DNA of 41,339 nucleotides from Sandaracinus sp. (GTDB lineage: Bacteria > Myxococcota_A > Polyangia > Polyangiales > Houyiibacteriaceae): NCBI GenBank assembly GCA_002699025.1, contig PABA01000044.1, forward strand, positions 1 to 41,339, written 5' to 3'. The notes under the pieces were generated by a model. It was not told where the DNA came from. It worked only from the letters and a program-made list of their open reading frames with translations, and made no database searches. Position numbers and translations under genes: made by a program. Below, piece after piece: positions 32,724 to 41,248 of the stretch. Within the stretch, counting starts at the first letter, position 1; every line of letters begins with the position of its first letter.

Positions 32724-33374
32724 ATGGCGACGAGGGCACGAGCGTTGAGCCCGAACGACGGCCGGAGCGTGCGCGCGAGCAAGAAGCGGGAGAGCCGCCG
32801 GAAGGCGATCCTGCAGGCGGCGCGGCGCGCGTTCGCGGAGAAGGGGTACCACCACACGCACGTGGCGGACATCATCGCGGGCGCGGGGATCGCGCGCGGG
32901 ACCTTCTACCTCTACTTCGAGTCGAAGAACGCGATCTTCCTCGAGCTGCTCGACCAGCTGCTGGACGAGCTGCAGGCGTCGATCGTCGGGGTCGACACGG
33001 AGGAGGGGGCGCCGCCCGTGGAGGCGCAGCTCGTGGATCGGGTGCAGCAGATCCTGGGGCTGGTGGTGCAGAACCGCGCGCTGACGCGGATCCTGGTGCG
33101 CGAGGCCGTGGGGCTGGACGCGGACGTGGACCGGCGGCTGCACGAGTTCTACGGGAGCCTGCTGGAGTACATCCGGGACGCGCTCGAGAACGGCAAGCGC
33201 ATGGGCTTTTTGCGCGAGCTGGACACGGAGGTCGCGGCCTTCTGCGTGCTCGGGACGATCAAGCAGTTCATGGAGCAGCTCGTGATGAGCGAGGACGACC
33301 ACCTCGCGGAGAACGTGGACCGGCTCGCGCTGCAGGTGCTGGACTTCAACCTGCGCGGCCTGCTGAAGAGCTGA
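32724..33374 (+). CDS. TetR-family transcriptional regulator
   Basis: A 216-residue repressor-type protein: basic N-terminus, then the TetR helix-turn-helix (ILQAARRAFAEKGYHHTHVADI, GIARGTFYLYF) at about residues 28-72, and an all-helical ligand domain. It closes the lipid operon, 21 bases after the acyltransferase. The two dyads upstream of the first gene are its likely operators, giving autoregulation; acyl-CoA or acyl-ACP effectors are common for TetR regulators of lipid genes, but here this is inference. Confidence 0.93.
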   Translation: MATRARALSPNDGRSVRASKKRESRRKAILQAARRAFAEKGYHHTHVADIIAGAGIARGTFYLYFESKNAIFLELLDQLLDELQASIVGVDTEEGAPPVEAQLVDRVQQILGLVVQNRALTRILVREAVGLDADVDRRLHEFYGSLLEYIRDALENGKRMGFLRELDTEVAAFCVLGTIKQFMEQLVMSEDDHLAENVDRLALQVLDFNLRGLLKS

Positions 33375-33389
33375 GGGCCGGGCGCGCGC

Positions 33390-33800
33390 TCAGTCGCTCG
33401 GCGGGATGCACTCGATGGTGCGGGGCGCGGGGAGCGTGACGCGGCGGCCGGGGCCGGGGCCGACGCGGCGGACGGTGGCGTGCATGTCGAGGCACTCGCC
33501 GCACTCGTAGCGGGTGCGGGAGAAGTCGCGGGGGTGTTCGCAGTGGCCGAGGCGGAAGGTCCACTCGCCGCCGCGGTCCGGGAGGTCGACGCGGAGGTCG
33601 GCGTCGCTCACGACCTGCCGGCTGCGCGTGTCGTCGCCGTCGATCTCGAGGCAGAGCGGGCGCGCGTAGTACTGGGCGGGCGGCGTGCAGCGGGGGAGGC
33701 CGTCGACCGCGACGGGGCGGAAGTGCGTGCTCTGGTCGCAGGCGAGGAGGCCGGCGAACGCGAGGGCGAGGAGCGTGAGAGCGGAGAGCGCGCGGGGCAT
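33390..33800 (-). CDS. Small cysteine-rich lipoprotein, hypothetical
   Basis: A 136-residue protein with a lipoprotein signal (ALTLLALAFAGLLAC). The mature part contains seven further Cys residues (for example LPRCTPP, RYECGECLDMH and IECIPPSD), suggesting disulfide bonds in an exported protein. No family recognised. It is convergent with the tetR gene, with 15 bases between stops. The start is ATG 33800. Confidence 0.68.
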   Translation of the reverse strand: MPRALSALTLLALAFAGLLACDQSTHFRPVAVDGLPRCTPPAQYYARPLCLEIDGDDTRSRQVVSDADLRVDLPDRGGEWTFRLGHCEHPRDFSRTRYECGECLDMHATVRRVGPGPGRRVTLPAPRTIECIPPSD

Positions 33801-33968
33801 CGCGAGGGAGCGTACGCGAGGGGCGGGGAGGGCTTCCTCGGGTCGGCCCGAGGGGCCTGGGCAGGGGCCGTGGGCGAGCCTCCGGGGGGCATCGGAAAGG
33901 GCTCGGGACGTCACACCCCCGTGGTACTCCAACGCATGGCTCGAGGGCGGGCAGCGGGCAGTGTGCGG

Positions 33969-34052
33969 CGGTCGAGGGCGGCGGAGCGGCGGTCGAGGGC
34001 GGCGGAGCGGCGGTCGAGGGCAGCGGAGCGGCGGTCGAGGGCGGCGGAGCGC
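33969..34052. repeat. 21-bp tandem repeat, four copies
   Basis: Four units of CGGTCGAGGGCGGCGGAGCGG with an exact 21-base period and one mismatch. It lies between two divergent lipoprotein genes. If the longer start of the lipase gene (ATG 33936) were used, it would encode RRSRAAE heptads; I think it is non-coding. Confidence 0.85.
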
Positions 34053-34073
34053 GGGAGTGGAGGCGGGCGGCCC

Positions 34074-35432
34074 GTGCCGCTTTGGTGGGCGCCTCGCGGA
34101 GCCCTCGTCGCGCTCGCGCTCCTCGCGCCTCTCGTGCTGGGGCTCCTCGCCGGCTGCCAGCGCTACGACACGCTCCGGCGTGACCTCGACACGCTCGAGC
34201 GCTGGGCGGAGGTGCGCGGCGAGGTGAGCGTGCCCGAGTGGGAGGGGGGGCCGCTGGTCGTGGCGGCCTTCCGGGCGCCCGAGCGCGAGGGCGCGCCCTT
34301 CACGCGGGCGGACGTCCAGGAGCTCGCGCGGCCGGGGGCGTTCCTCTTCCGCCTCGAGCCGGGGGCGTACAGCTTCTGCGTCTTCGAGGACCGGGACGGC
34401 GATCGCACCCACGGGCCCGACGAGCCCTACGGCGTCTGGGAGGGCTTCGAGCCGGTGGCGTTGGCGCCGGCGGAGCGGCTGGAGCGGCTGCGCCTGGTCG
34501 CCGGGAGCCGGGGCGCGGGGCCCCCGCGGCGGCCGGCGCCGGACTGCCGCTCCATGCGCGTGGGCGAGCTCGCGTCGCTGGACGAGCCGCGCTTCGACGC
34601 GGCGCATGGGCAGCTCGGCGTCTGGGAGCCGCTCGCCTTCCTCCGGGAGCGGGCCTACGGGCTCTTCGTGCTGCGCGAGGACGCGCCCGCGGAGCCGGGG
34701 TCGTCGGCGGTCCGCGTGCCGGTGGTCTTCGTCCACGGCATCACCGGCTACGCGCGCGAGTTCGAAGAGGCGGTGGCGGGGCTCGACCGGGCGCGCTTCG
34801 AGCCCTGGGTCTTCCAGTACGCCTCCGGGCTGCCCCTCGAGACGCACGCCGAGCGGCTCGCGCAGGCGCTCCGGGAGATGCGCGCGCGGCGTGGCGTGGG
34901 GCGGGTCTGCCTGGTCGCGCACAGCATGGGGGGGCTGGTGAGCCGGGCGGCCTTCGACCACCTCGGCGCCGGTTCGCCCGAGGTGCCGCTCTTCGTCACG
35001 CTCGCCTCCCCGCTGGCGGGTCACGAGGGCGCGGCGGCGGGCGTGGCCATGGCGCCGGTCGTGGTGCCCGCGTGGAACGACCTCGTGCGCGGCTCGCCCT
35101 TCCTCGAGGGGCTCTACGATCCGCCGCTGCCGGCGACGACGCACTACGGGCTCTTCTTCGCCTACGCCTCGAGCTCGCCCTGGTCGGGCGCGCCGGGCGA
35201 CGGCGTGGTCACCCTCGAGAGCCAGCTCCGCGCGGAGGCGCAGGCGGAGGCGTCCTGGATGCGCGGCTTCCAGGCGGGGCATGCGGACATCCTCCGCGAC
35301 GAGCAGACCCTCGCCGAGCTCCGTCTCCTGCTCGAGCAGCGCTGCGCTGCCGAGGCCGGGGCGGCCGAGGTGCCGATCGGCACGTCGGTCGACCTCGGAG
35401 CGCGGGCGCCGGGCGACGCGGCCGACCCCTGA
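34074..35432 (+). CDS. Alpha/beta-hydrolase lipoprotein (lipase/esterase-like)
   Basis: A 452-residue protein. With the GTG start at 34074 it has a clean lipoprotein signal, APRGALVALALLAPLVLGLLAGC; GGAGG lies about 10 bases upstream. The ATG at 33936 would put a repeat-encoded Arg-rich leader in front and is less likely. An N-terminal domain (about 30-190) with CVFEDRDGDRTHGPDEPYGVW looks beta-sandwich-like. The C-terminal alpha/beta-hydrolase domain begins VVFVHGITGYAREF and has the nucleophile S284 in AHSMGG. A late GDGVV and a His near GHADIL fit the rest of the triad. Substrates are unknown. Confidence 0.85.
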   Translation: MPLWWAPRGALVALALLAPLVLGLLAGCQRYDTLRRDLDTLERWAEVRGEVSVPEWEGGPLVVAAFRAPEREGAPFTRADVQELARPGAFLFRLEPGAYSFCVFEDRDGDRTHGPDEPYGVWEGFEPVALAPAERLERLRLVAGSRGAGPPRRPAPDCRSMRVGELASLDEPRFDAAHGQLGVWEPLAFLRERAYGLFVLREDAPAEPGSSAVRVPVVFVHGITGYAREFEEAVAGLDRARFEPWVFQYASGLPLETHAERLAQALREMRARRGVGRVCLVAHSMGGLVSRAAFDHLGAGSPEVPLFVTLASPLAGHEGAAAGVAMAPVVVPAWNDLVRGSPFLEGLYDPPLPATTHYGLFFAYASSSPWSGAPGDGVVTLESQLRAEAQAEASWMRGFQAGHADILRDEQTLAELRLLLEQRCAAEAGAAEVPIGTSVDLGARAPGDAADP

Positions 35433-35479
35433 GCGAGCCGGGTCGGCTCCCTGGGCCCGTCGGGGGTCGACGCGGGGGC

Positions 35480-35637
35480 GGCGCTCGGCTCGCTCCGCCT
35501 GCGTGCTGTCACGCGGGGGCGTCGCGGGTCGAGGGAGGCGCCCGGTTCGCTCCGCCCGCGTGCTGTCACGCGGGGGCGTCGCGGGCCGAGGGCGGCGCCC
35601 GGTTCGAGGGCGGCGCCCGGTTCGCTCGGCCCGGGCG
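35480..35637. repeat. 57-bp tandem repeat with internal hairpin
   Basis: Two full units and a partial third, each containing GCTCCGCCTGCGTGCTGTCACGC-like sequence; the word TGCTGTCACGCGGGGGCG recurs 57 bases apart (35504 and 35561). GCGTG-CTGT-CACGC is a dyad that could fold in RNA. It sits between the convergent lipase and lipoprotein genes. Confidence 0.8.
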
Positions 35638-35657
35638 CGCGTGGTCGGCTCGCCAGG

Positions 35658-36137
35658 CTACTCCTCGCAGGTGCCGAGGAGGGGGCTCTCCTGCGGGACG
35701 ACGATGCGCTCGTCGCTCCCGCGCCGGCCCTCGCTGTCGGTGAGCGTGACGCGGACGGAGAGGCGCTGGCCGACGAGGCAGGCGGGGTCGTCGAGCTGGG
35801 CCGGCCAGCCGATGTACTCCATGCGCCCGTCGGGCATGGGCTCCATGAAGATGCGCACCGGCGCCCGGGCCGGAGGGGGCTCGCCGTCCACGAGGGGGAT
35901 GGCGTCGATGACCATGAGCGCGCGCTCGCTCGCCAATCCCTCGGCCCGGAGGCTGAGCCACACGTGGTGGCCGCCCTGGGGCCCGGCGACGAGGGGGACC
36001 GGCTGCTCGTCGGCGAGCGGCTCGAAGCCGACCTCCCCGGTGCCGAGCTCGACCACCAGGTCGCCCGCCGCCGGGTCGCCCCCGCCGCAGCCGGCGAGGG
36101 CGAGCCCGAGGAGGCCCATGGCGAGCGCGCGGCTCAT
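35658..36137 (-). CDS. Hypothetical lipoprotein, 159 residues
   Basis: A lipoprotein signal (MSRALAMGLLGLALAGCGGG) is followed by a domain with beta-rich alternation, including GGHHVWLSLRAEGL, PVRIFMEP and LSVRVTLTDSEGRRGSDER, resembling an Ig-like or FN3-like sandwich. No family name is certain. Its start overlaps the stop of the DUF2330 gene (ATGA), so the two are translationally coupled and may act together in the envelope. Confidence 0.75.
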   Translation of the reverse strand: MSRALAMGLLGLALAGCGGGDPAAGDLVVELGTGEVGFEPLADEQPVPLVAGPQGGHHVWLSLRAEGLASERALMVIDAIPLVDGEPPPARAPVRIFMEPMPDGRMEYIGWPAQLDDPACLVGQRLSVRVTLTDSEGRRGSDERIVVPQESPLLGTCEE

Positions 36138-37810
36138 CCGCGCCGCCGCCGGATCAGGAGGCCGAGCCCGAGGCCGAGCCAGGCGAGGCCCGCCCCACCG
36201 GAGCCACCCGCGCTGCAGCCACCGCCGCCGCCGACCGTGACGGCCGGCTCCGGGACCTCGACGTCGCGGCCGGCCGGGAGCGCGGCGGGACGCTCGGGGA
36301 GGCGCTGGCCGTAGAAGGTCGCCGGGATGGGGGCGCGGGGCTCGACGCAGCGGGTCGAGCGCGTGCCCTCGTCGTCGATGGTGCCGATGGCGACCAGGCC
36401 CTGCTCGCAGACGCAGGTGGGGGTCATGTTCATGGCCACGCAGCTGCCCTCGCCGCAGTCGAAGCCGACGCAGGGGTCGGGGAGCGGCGTGGCGCCGGGC
36501 ACCTCGCGGTCGCCCGGGTTCAGGAAGCTCATGCGCATGTCCTGGCAGGCGATGGTCGGCTGCCCGTCGGGGCCGACGGTGGTGCGGGCGGTGGCGCCCG
36601 GGACGCAGGCGCAGCCGGCGACGACGTCGTCGCCCATCGCCACCTCGGCGCAGCGGCCACCGGCGCCGCAGGCCGTGAAGTCACAGGGGGAGGCCGCGTC
36701 GGCTTCGCTCGGGCCGCGCCAGCCGCACTCGTCGACGCCCTCGGGGAGGGGGATCGAGCGCCAGCGCTGCACGTCGCCGCCGGCGGAGCGGCGGAAGATC
36801 GGGTCGCTGGTCATCTCCTCGGCGCTGAGGCGCGTGTACATCCGGGACATGTAGGCCTGGCCCTCGAAGAGATCGAGGAGCGCGGCGACGGCCTCGGCCT
36901 GCTCCTCGTCGGCGGGCGTGGTGGCCTCGAGGCGCCGGACGTAGTCCTCGGTGGAGCCGGCCGACTCGGTGACCCAGCCCTGGCCGCCGGCCTCGTCGAC
37001 GACGCGGGCGACGGCCGTGGTCCAGTTGTGCTGCCCGGTCTCGAAGTCGTAGACGAGGTCCTCGTCGGGGACCTCGAGGTTCGGCCAGTTCGCGCCCTCG
37101 TAGCGCTGCTGACCGAGCACGAAGACCAGGATGCCCATCTCCGGCTCGGCGGCGAGGGCGGTCATCTTCAGGGGGACCACCGGCGAGGTGCCCGGGAGGG
37201 TCATCTCGAAGGGCTCGATGTCGCTGACCTTGCTCGCCGGCTGGAGCCGGAGCGCCAGGAACTTCATGCCCGAGGCCGCGTAGTCCGCGATGTAGGGCTC
37301 CATGGGGGCGGTGACGCGGAACTCGTTCGTGCGCAGCCACGTGATGAGCGCCTCCGGATCCTCGGACTCGATGACGGCCACGTCGTAGGGGCCGACCTCT
37401 TCGCGGACGTGCACCGTGACGTCGCCGTCGTCCTCGGGCCCCATGCCGCCGCGCGAGGGACCCTCGGCGGCCGCGTCGAAGCAGCCCCACTCCGGGTAGA
37501 TCTGCGGGGCGCTGTTGGCGTCGAGGGCGGTGAGGGCGGCCTGCGGGAAGGTGTCGAGGCTGCCTTCGACGGGCACGCTGCCGAGGGGGACGACCCAGGC
37601 GAAGTCGGGGGCGCGGCCCTGGAAGGCGATCTGGACGATCATCTTGGTCGTGCCCGCGTCCTCGTCGACGGCGAAGACGACGCGCTCGGCGGACTGATCG
37701 ACGGGCTGCTGCCCGCAGAAGAAGCCGCCGCAGGCCTCGGCCGGCGCCGGCGCGGCGAGCGTGGTGCCCAGGATGGCGGCCAGCGCCGCCAGGAAGATGC
37801 TCTGTCGCAT
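36134..37810 (-). CDS. DUF2330 protein with MYXO-CTERM-like anchor
   Basis: A 558-residue secreted protein. It has an N-terminal Sec signal (FLAALAAILGTTLAAPAPAEA), then CGGFFCGQQPVDQSAERVVF, which is the hallmark start of DUF2330, with the domain running to about residue 340. Two Cys-rich EGF-like stretches follow (ACGAGGRCAEV and GFDCGEGSCVAM...TCVCEQG). The end GCSAGGSGGAGLAWLGLGLGLL-RRRR is a Cys plus helix plus Arg cluster, the MYXO-CTERM sorting signal of myxobacteria. It should be displayed on the cell surface. The start ATG 37810 has GGAGAG a few bases upstream. Confidence 0.9.
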   Translation of the reverse strand: MRQSIFLAALAAILGTTLAAPAPAEACGGFFCGQQPVDQSAERVVFAVDEDAGTTKMIVQIAFQGRAPDFAWVVPLGSVPVEGSLDTFPQAALTALDANSAPQIYPEWGCFDAAAEGPSRGGMGPEDDGDVTVHVREEVGPYDVAVIESEDPEALITWLRTNEFRVTAPMEPYIADYAASGMKFLALRLQPASKVSDIEPFEMTLPGTSPVVPLKMTALAAEPEMGILVFVLGQQRYEGANWPNLEVPDEDLVYDFETGQHNWTTAVARVVDEAGGQGWVTESAGSTEDYVRRLEATTPADEEQAEAVAALLDLFEGQAYMSRMYTRLSAEEMTSDPIFRRSAGGDVQRWRSIPLPEGVDECGWRGPSEADAASPCDFTACGAGGRCAEVAMGDDVVAGCACVPGATARTTVGPDGQPTIACQDMRMSFLNPGDREVPGATPLPDPCVGFDCGEGSCVAMNMTPTCVCEQGLVAIGTIDDEGTRSTRCVEPRAPIPATFYGQRLPERPAALPAGRDVEVPEPAVTVGGGGGCSAGGSGGAGLAWLGLGLGLLIRRRRG

Positions 37811-38053
37811 GTGCTCTCCAACCCTCTCGCGGGCGGCCCATCCTCGGCGCACCGCGTGGGGGGCGATGCAGCAAGGTGCGTGCCTGGTCGAGAAGTGGAG
37901 CGATCTCGCGCGATCGGCGGCCCGGATGGGCGGATCCGCCCGCGGAGCGCAGGGGGTGCGCCGGGTGGGCGGCACGGCATGACACGGCATGCTCGCGCGC
38001 TGCGGGGTCGCGAGGCCCTCCTCCGCCGGGAGCCGGCGGCGCCTCGATCCGGC

Positions 38054-39277
38054 TCAGCTCCGGGGGAGGAAGTCGAGCTGGTGGAGGAACTTCGCGACCT
38101 CCTCCAGGTAGACGCCGCGATCGAGGTGGAGCAGGTGGCTCCCCGGGAACCAGTGCATGCGGCAGCGGCCCCAGTGCTCCCAGAGCAGGCGCGAGTGCTT
38201 GGGCGGGGCGAGCCGATCGCCGACGCCGCCGACGATGAAGAGCCCCTCGCGCTCGATGGCTGGCGCGTAGGTGAGCGGGTTGCTGACGGCGAGCAGGTGG
38301 CGCGCGTCGACGATGCGCTTCTTCACGAGGCGGAGCGCGGCCTTCACGGCGACGCCGATCGGCTGCCACTCGAGCACGAGGTCGGGCAGCGTGACGACGG
38401 GGACGTTGGGGATGGCGAAGCTCAGGCGCGGCTCGGCCACGGCGAGGACGGAGCTCGTGAAGCCGCCGAGGCTCACGCCGGTGACGCCGATCTTCGGGAC
38501 GCCGCGCTTCTTCATGAGCCAGTCGACGAGGATGCGGAAGTCCATCACGGACTGGGCGACGGCCTCGTTGATGTGCGAGGGCCCCCCGGCGAAGTAGCCG
38601 TGGCCGCTGAAGGGGCTGTACTTCGGCTGGCGCTCGCCGTGGAAGGGGAGCGTGTAGAGGAGCACGTCGCAGCCCATCCGGTAGAACCAGGGGAGGGCGA
38701 AGAACCACTCGTTGACGAGGTAGAGGTCGGCGCTGAAGCCGTGGATGGCGACGATGGTGGGGCGGGGGCCGTCGTCGTGGTGCCAGTAGCGCGCGTGGGC
38801 GATGCGGTTCTCGGCGTGGCGGAGGTAGCGCCGATGGAGCCGCGGGTTGACGGGCATGAAGGGGCTGTCGAAGCGCAGCACCTCGCAGTGGCCGTCGTCC
38901 GGGGAGAAGCGCGGGTACCAGTCGGCCTTCTCGGCGCGGACGCGCACGTCGGGCGGCGGTGAGCGGAAGAAGCGCGTCGGGTCGCCGCTCTCGGCCATGG
39001 CCGCGTAGAAGGCGAGGTCGTCCATCGCGCGCTTGAGCTCGAGGGGGTGGAAGCCGAGGGGGAGGGCGAGGGCGCCGACGAGGCTGGCGCCGGCCGTGCG
39101 GATGACGACGTCGGTGGCGGCGGTGGCGCCGACGCGGACCTTGTCCATGCCCTGAAGCGCGAAGGGCTCGGGCTGGTAGGCGAAGTCGGCGGGGAGCGTC
39201 TCCCACCAGGGGCCCGTGCGGGGCCGCGGGGGCTCCTCGGCGCCGCCGTGGCGAATCCGCGAGAGGACCGTGGTCAT
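38054..39277 (-). CDS. Alpha/beta hydrolase, 407 residues
   Basis: A cytoplasmic-looking hydrolase. The core is recognisable by TIVAIHGFSADLYLVNEWF (strand and oxyanion region) and the nucleophile elbow GVTGVSLGGF; a later GVGDRLAPP and H in GSHLLHLD fit the Asp and His of the triad. About 150 extra residues precede the core and resemble a substrate-shielding N-terminal domain. It belongs to a larger hydrolase group (PHB depolymerase/carboxylesterase-like) that I cannot name precisely. The start is ATG 39277, preceded at a distance of 13-18 bases by TATTTT. Confidence 0.82.
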   Translation of the reverse strand: MTTVLSRIRHGGAEEPPRPRTGPWWETLPADFAYQPEPFALQGMDKVRVGATAATDVVIRTAGASLVGALALPLGFHPLELKRAMDDLAFYAAMAESGDPTRFFRSPPPDVRVRAEKADWYPRFSPDDGHCEVLRFDSPFMPVNPRLHRRYLRHAENRIAHARYWHHDDGPRPTIVAIHGFSADLYLVNEWFFALPWFYRMGCDVLLYTLPFHGERQPKYSPFSGHGYFAGGPSHINEAVAQSVMDFRILVDWLMKKRGVPKIGVTGVSLGGFTSSVLAVAEPRLSFAIPNVPVVTLPDLVLEWQPIGVAVKAALRLVKKRIVDARHLLAVSNPLTYAPAIEREGLFIVGGVGDRLAPPKHSRLLWEHWGRCRMHWFPGSHLLHLDRGVYLEEVAKFLHQLDFLPRS

Positions 39278-39473
39278 GTCCCCAAAATAGTCGAGGTGAG
39301 GCGTGGACCGAAAATCCCCGTGAGGTTCGTTCGCGACGAGGGGGCGCGCGTGAGTGGGAGCGCTGCCACGACGGCGTCTCCGCGGGGACGCGCGCGGCGC
39401 GCGGGGGGCGCGCGTTTCGGCCTGGAAACGCGGGGGAGACGGGGTGGCACGGGCGCTGCGATGGCAGCGGGCC

Positions 39474-40505
39474 ATGCGAGGCGGACGACGGGAACGGGCG
39501 GTGTTCGGGGTGGTGTTGGCGATCGTGCTGGGCGTGGGCGCGGGGGCGCCGGCGGGGGCGCAGCGGGCGCTCCTCACGGCGATCGCGCGGCCGATGGGTG
39601 CGGCCGAGGCGGGCGCGTCGGACGCGTCGGACGCGGTCGAGGAGAGCGGGGGGAGCAGCGCCGAGGAGGAGGCGTCGGAGCGCGATCCCTTCGCGTCGTC
39701 GCTGGCGGGCGGGCGGCTGATGCGCGGGTTCGCGCGGCATCGCGTGCTCCACTTCACCTTCGACGACGGGCCGCGGCCGGACACGACGCCGCGGCTGCTC
39801 GCCCACCTCGACGAGCACGGCGTGAAGGCGACCTTCTTCGTCGTCGCGCGGGGCTTCGACGGGCGGCACCGGATGGACCGGCGGCGCGCGGCGATCCTCC
39901 GGGACATCGCGGCGCGGGGGCACACGATCGGGGCCCATACCTTCGATCACAGCCGGCTGACCGCGCTGGAGGACGACGCGGTGCGGGCGCAGCTCACGCG
40001 CTCGGAGGCGGCCTTCGAGGCGGTGCTCGGGGGGCGGCCGGTGCTCTTCCGGGCGCCCTATGGAGCGCGGGACGCGCGGGTGGACGCGCTGGTCGCGGAG
40101 CGGGGGTACACGCAGGTGCTCTGGAACACGACGGCGGGGGACGTGCGGGCGCGGAGCGCGGAGGAGGTGCTCGAGGCGTGGCGCGCGAGCCTGGACCGGC
40201 GGGAGCGGCACCCGCGCGGGCCGGGGGGCGTGGTGCTGCTGCACGACACGAAGCCGTGGGTGGTGAACGCCTTCCCGGCGATGATGAAGGAGCTGCGGAC
40301 GCGGAACTGCGCGCTGCTCGAGCAGGAGGGGGAGGAGCTCTGGGACGTGCTGGACGACCTCTCGGTGTTCCATCAGGCGCGCGGGGCGGACGTGTCGGCG
40401 CGGGCGCGGACGGTGGAGCTGGACGCGGAGTGGGTCGCGCGGCGGCAGGCGCGCCTGCGGCGGGAGGCGCGCGCGTACTGTGCGTCGTCGGTGCCCGCGG
40501 GCTGA
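39474..40505 (+). CDS. Secreted polysaccharide deacetylase (NodB homology domain)
   Basis: A 343-residue protein with an N-terminal signal (AVFGVVLAIVLGVGAGAPAGAQ), an acidic low-complexity linker (to about residue 75), and a NodB deacetylase domain. Motif 1 is T95-FDDGP with both Asp residues, motif 2 is H155-TFDH159 (metal-binding HxxxH), motif 3 is FRAPYG, and VVLLHDTK is motif 5. All catalytic residues are present, so it should deacetylate chitin-like or peptidoglycan sugars in the periplasm or outside. Starts upstream of 39474 in the open frame give a less convincing signal. Confidence 0.88.
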   Translation: MRGGRRERAVFGVVLAIVLGVGAGAPAGAQRALLTAIARPMGAAEAGASDASDAVEESGGSSAEEEASERDPFASSLAGGRLMRGFARHRVLHFTFDDGPRPDTTPRLLAHLDEHGVKATFFVVARGFDGRHRMDRRRAAILRDIAARGHTIGAHTFDHSRLTALEDDAVRAQLTRSEAAFEAVLGGRPVLFRAPYGARDARVDALVAERGYTQVLWNTTAGDVRARSAEEVLEAWRASLDRRERHPRGPGGVVLLHDTKPWVVNAFPAMMKELRTRNCALLEQEGEELWDVLDDLSVFHQARGADVSARARTVELDAEWVARRQARLRREARAYCASSVPAG

Positions 40506-40604
40506 GCTCTTCGGGCTCCGCTGCCATGTCCGCGACCCGTGCCCCTGCCCCTGCCCCTGCCCGTGTCCGCCGGTCTAGGTCCCCGAGCCGAGCACGTTCG
40601 GCAC

Positions 40605-40760
40605 GGGGGGAGGGGACGGGCCCCGCGGGACCTCGCTCCGGCTCGCGCCCCGCTGGCGCGGGACGCTCCGCCTGCGCTGACGAAGGCTCGTCCAGGACGT
40701 CGGCTGAAGCCGCCGCCCTGGACGGCTTCGACGGTCCCGCGGGGCCCGTCCCCTCCCCCC
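40605..40760. repeat. 156-bp element with perfect 28-bp terminal inverted repeats
   Basis: Bases 40605-40632 and 40733-40760 are perfect reverse complements over 28 bases, separated by 100 bases. Inside lie further dyads, GTCCAGG...CCTGGAC and CGGCT-GA-AGCCG, so the whole can fold into one long branched hairpin. It resembles a MITE or a strong RNA structure. No target-site duplication is obvious. It follows the deacetylase gene by about 100 bases. Confidence 0.85.
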
Positions 40761-41010
40761 TTCGTGGTCCAAGTGGTCGCCGCGGAAAGTGAGCAGCCTG
40801 GGGGCTCGCCGCCTCGTCCATAGCGGAAGAGGCGACGAGCCCTGGCCCCTCCGGCCCGTCTTCGTCTCGGCCCCGTCCGGCTGCGCCGTCCGCGGCCTTC
40901 GCGTGTCCATGGCGATCCCGATGCGGGGGGCGCGCGCCGCTTCGCGTCGCCCGCCTCCGCGACCGCCTCCGCCTCGCCGTCGACTTCGCGACGACGAGGC
41001 TGCGCAGCGC

Positions 41011-41181
41011 GTCCCGTCTCGGGGCGCGGGACGAGGTCGGCGTTCGCCTCTCTCGCCCGCTCTTCGGGGGCGATGAGCGAGGGTGCGTCCGACCTCCGTC
41101 GGGCGCGACGCCGCGTGCTTCTACGTGTCCCGTCTCGGGGCGCGGGACGAGGTCGGCTACGCCTCTCTCGCCCGCTCTTCC
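41011..41181. repeat. 55-bp direct repeats, offset 116 bases
   Basis: 41011-41065 and 41127-41180 share GTCCCGTCTCGGGGCGCGGG and then ACGAGGTCGG and CGCCTCTCTCGCCCGCTCTTC with three or four differences. Each copy includes the dyad GTCCCG...CGGGAC. They lie in the gene-poor right end, where I see no supported gene from 40506 to 41339. Confidence 0.8.
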
Positions 41182-41248
41182 ACCACTCGAGAGTCTCGCG
41201 TCGTCGTCGGCTCCGCGACGACGACCGCTCGCTCTGCGGCTCCTGCTG

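Noticed and set aside
36681-40373. 1230-residue minus-strand open frame
   Set aside because: Shadow across the DUF2330 gene, the alpha/beta hydrolase and the deacetylase; almost entirely Arg/Pro/His.
40539-40910. Open frames on both strands over the 156-bp palindrome
   Set aside because: They arise from the inverted repeat itself and have no start context or family motif.
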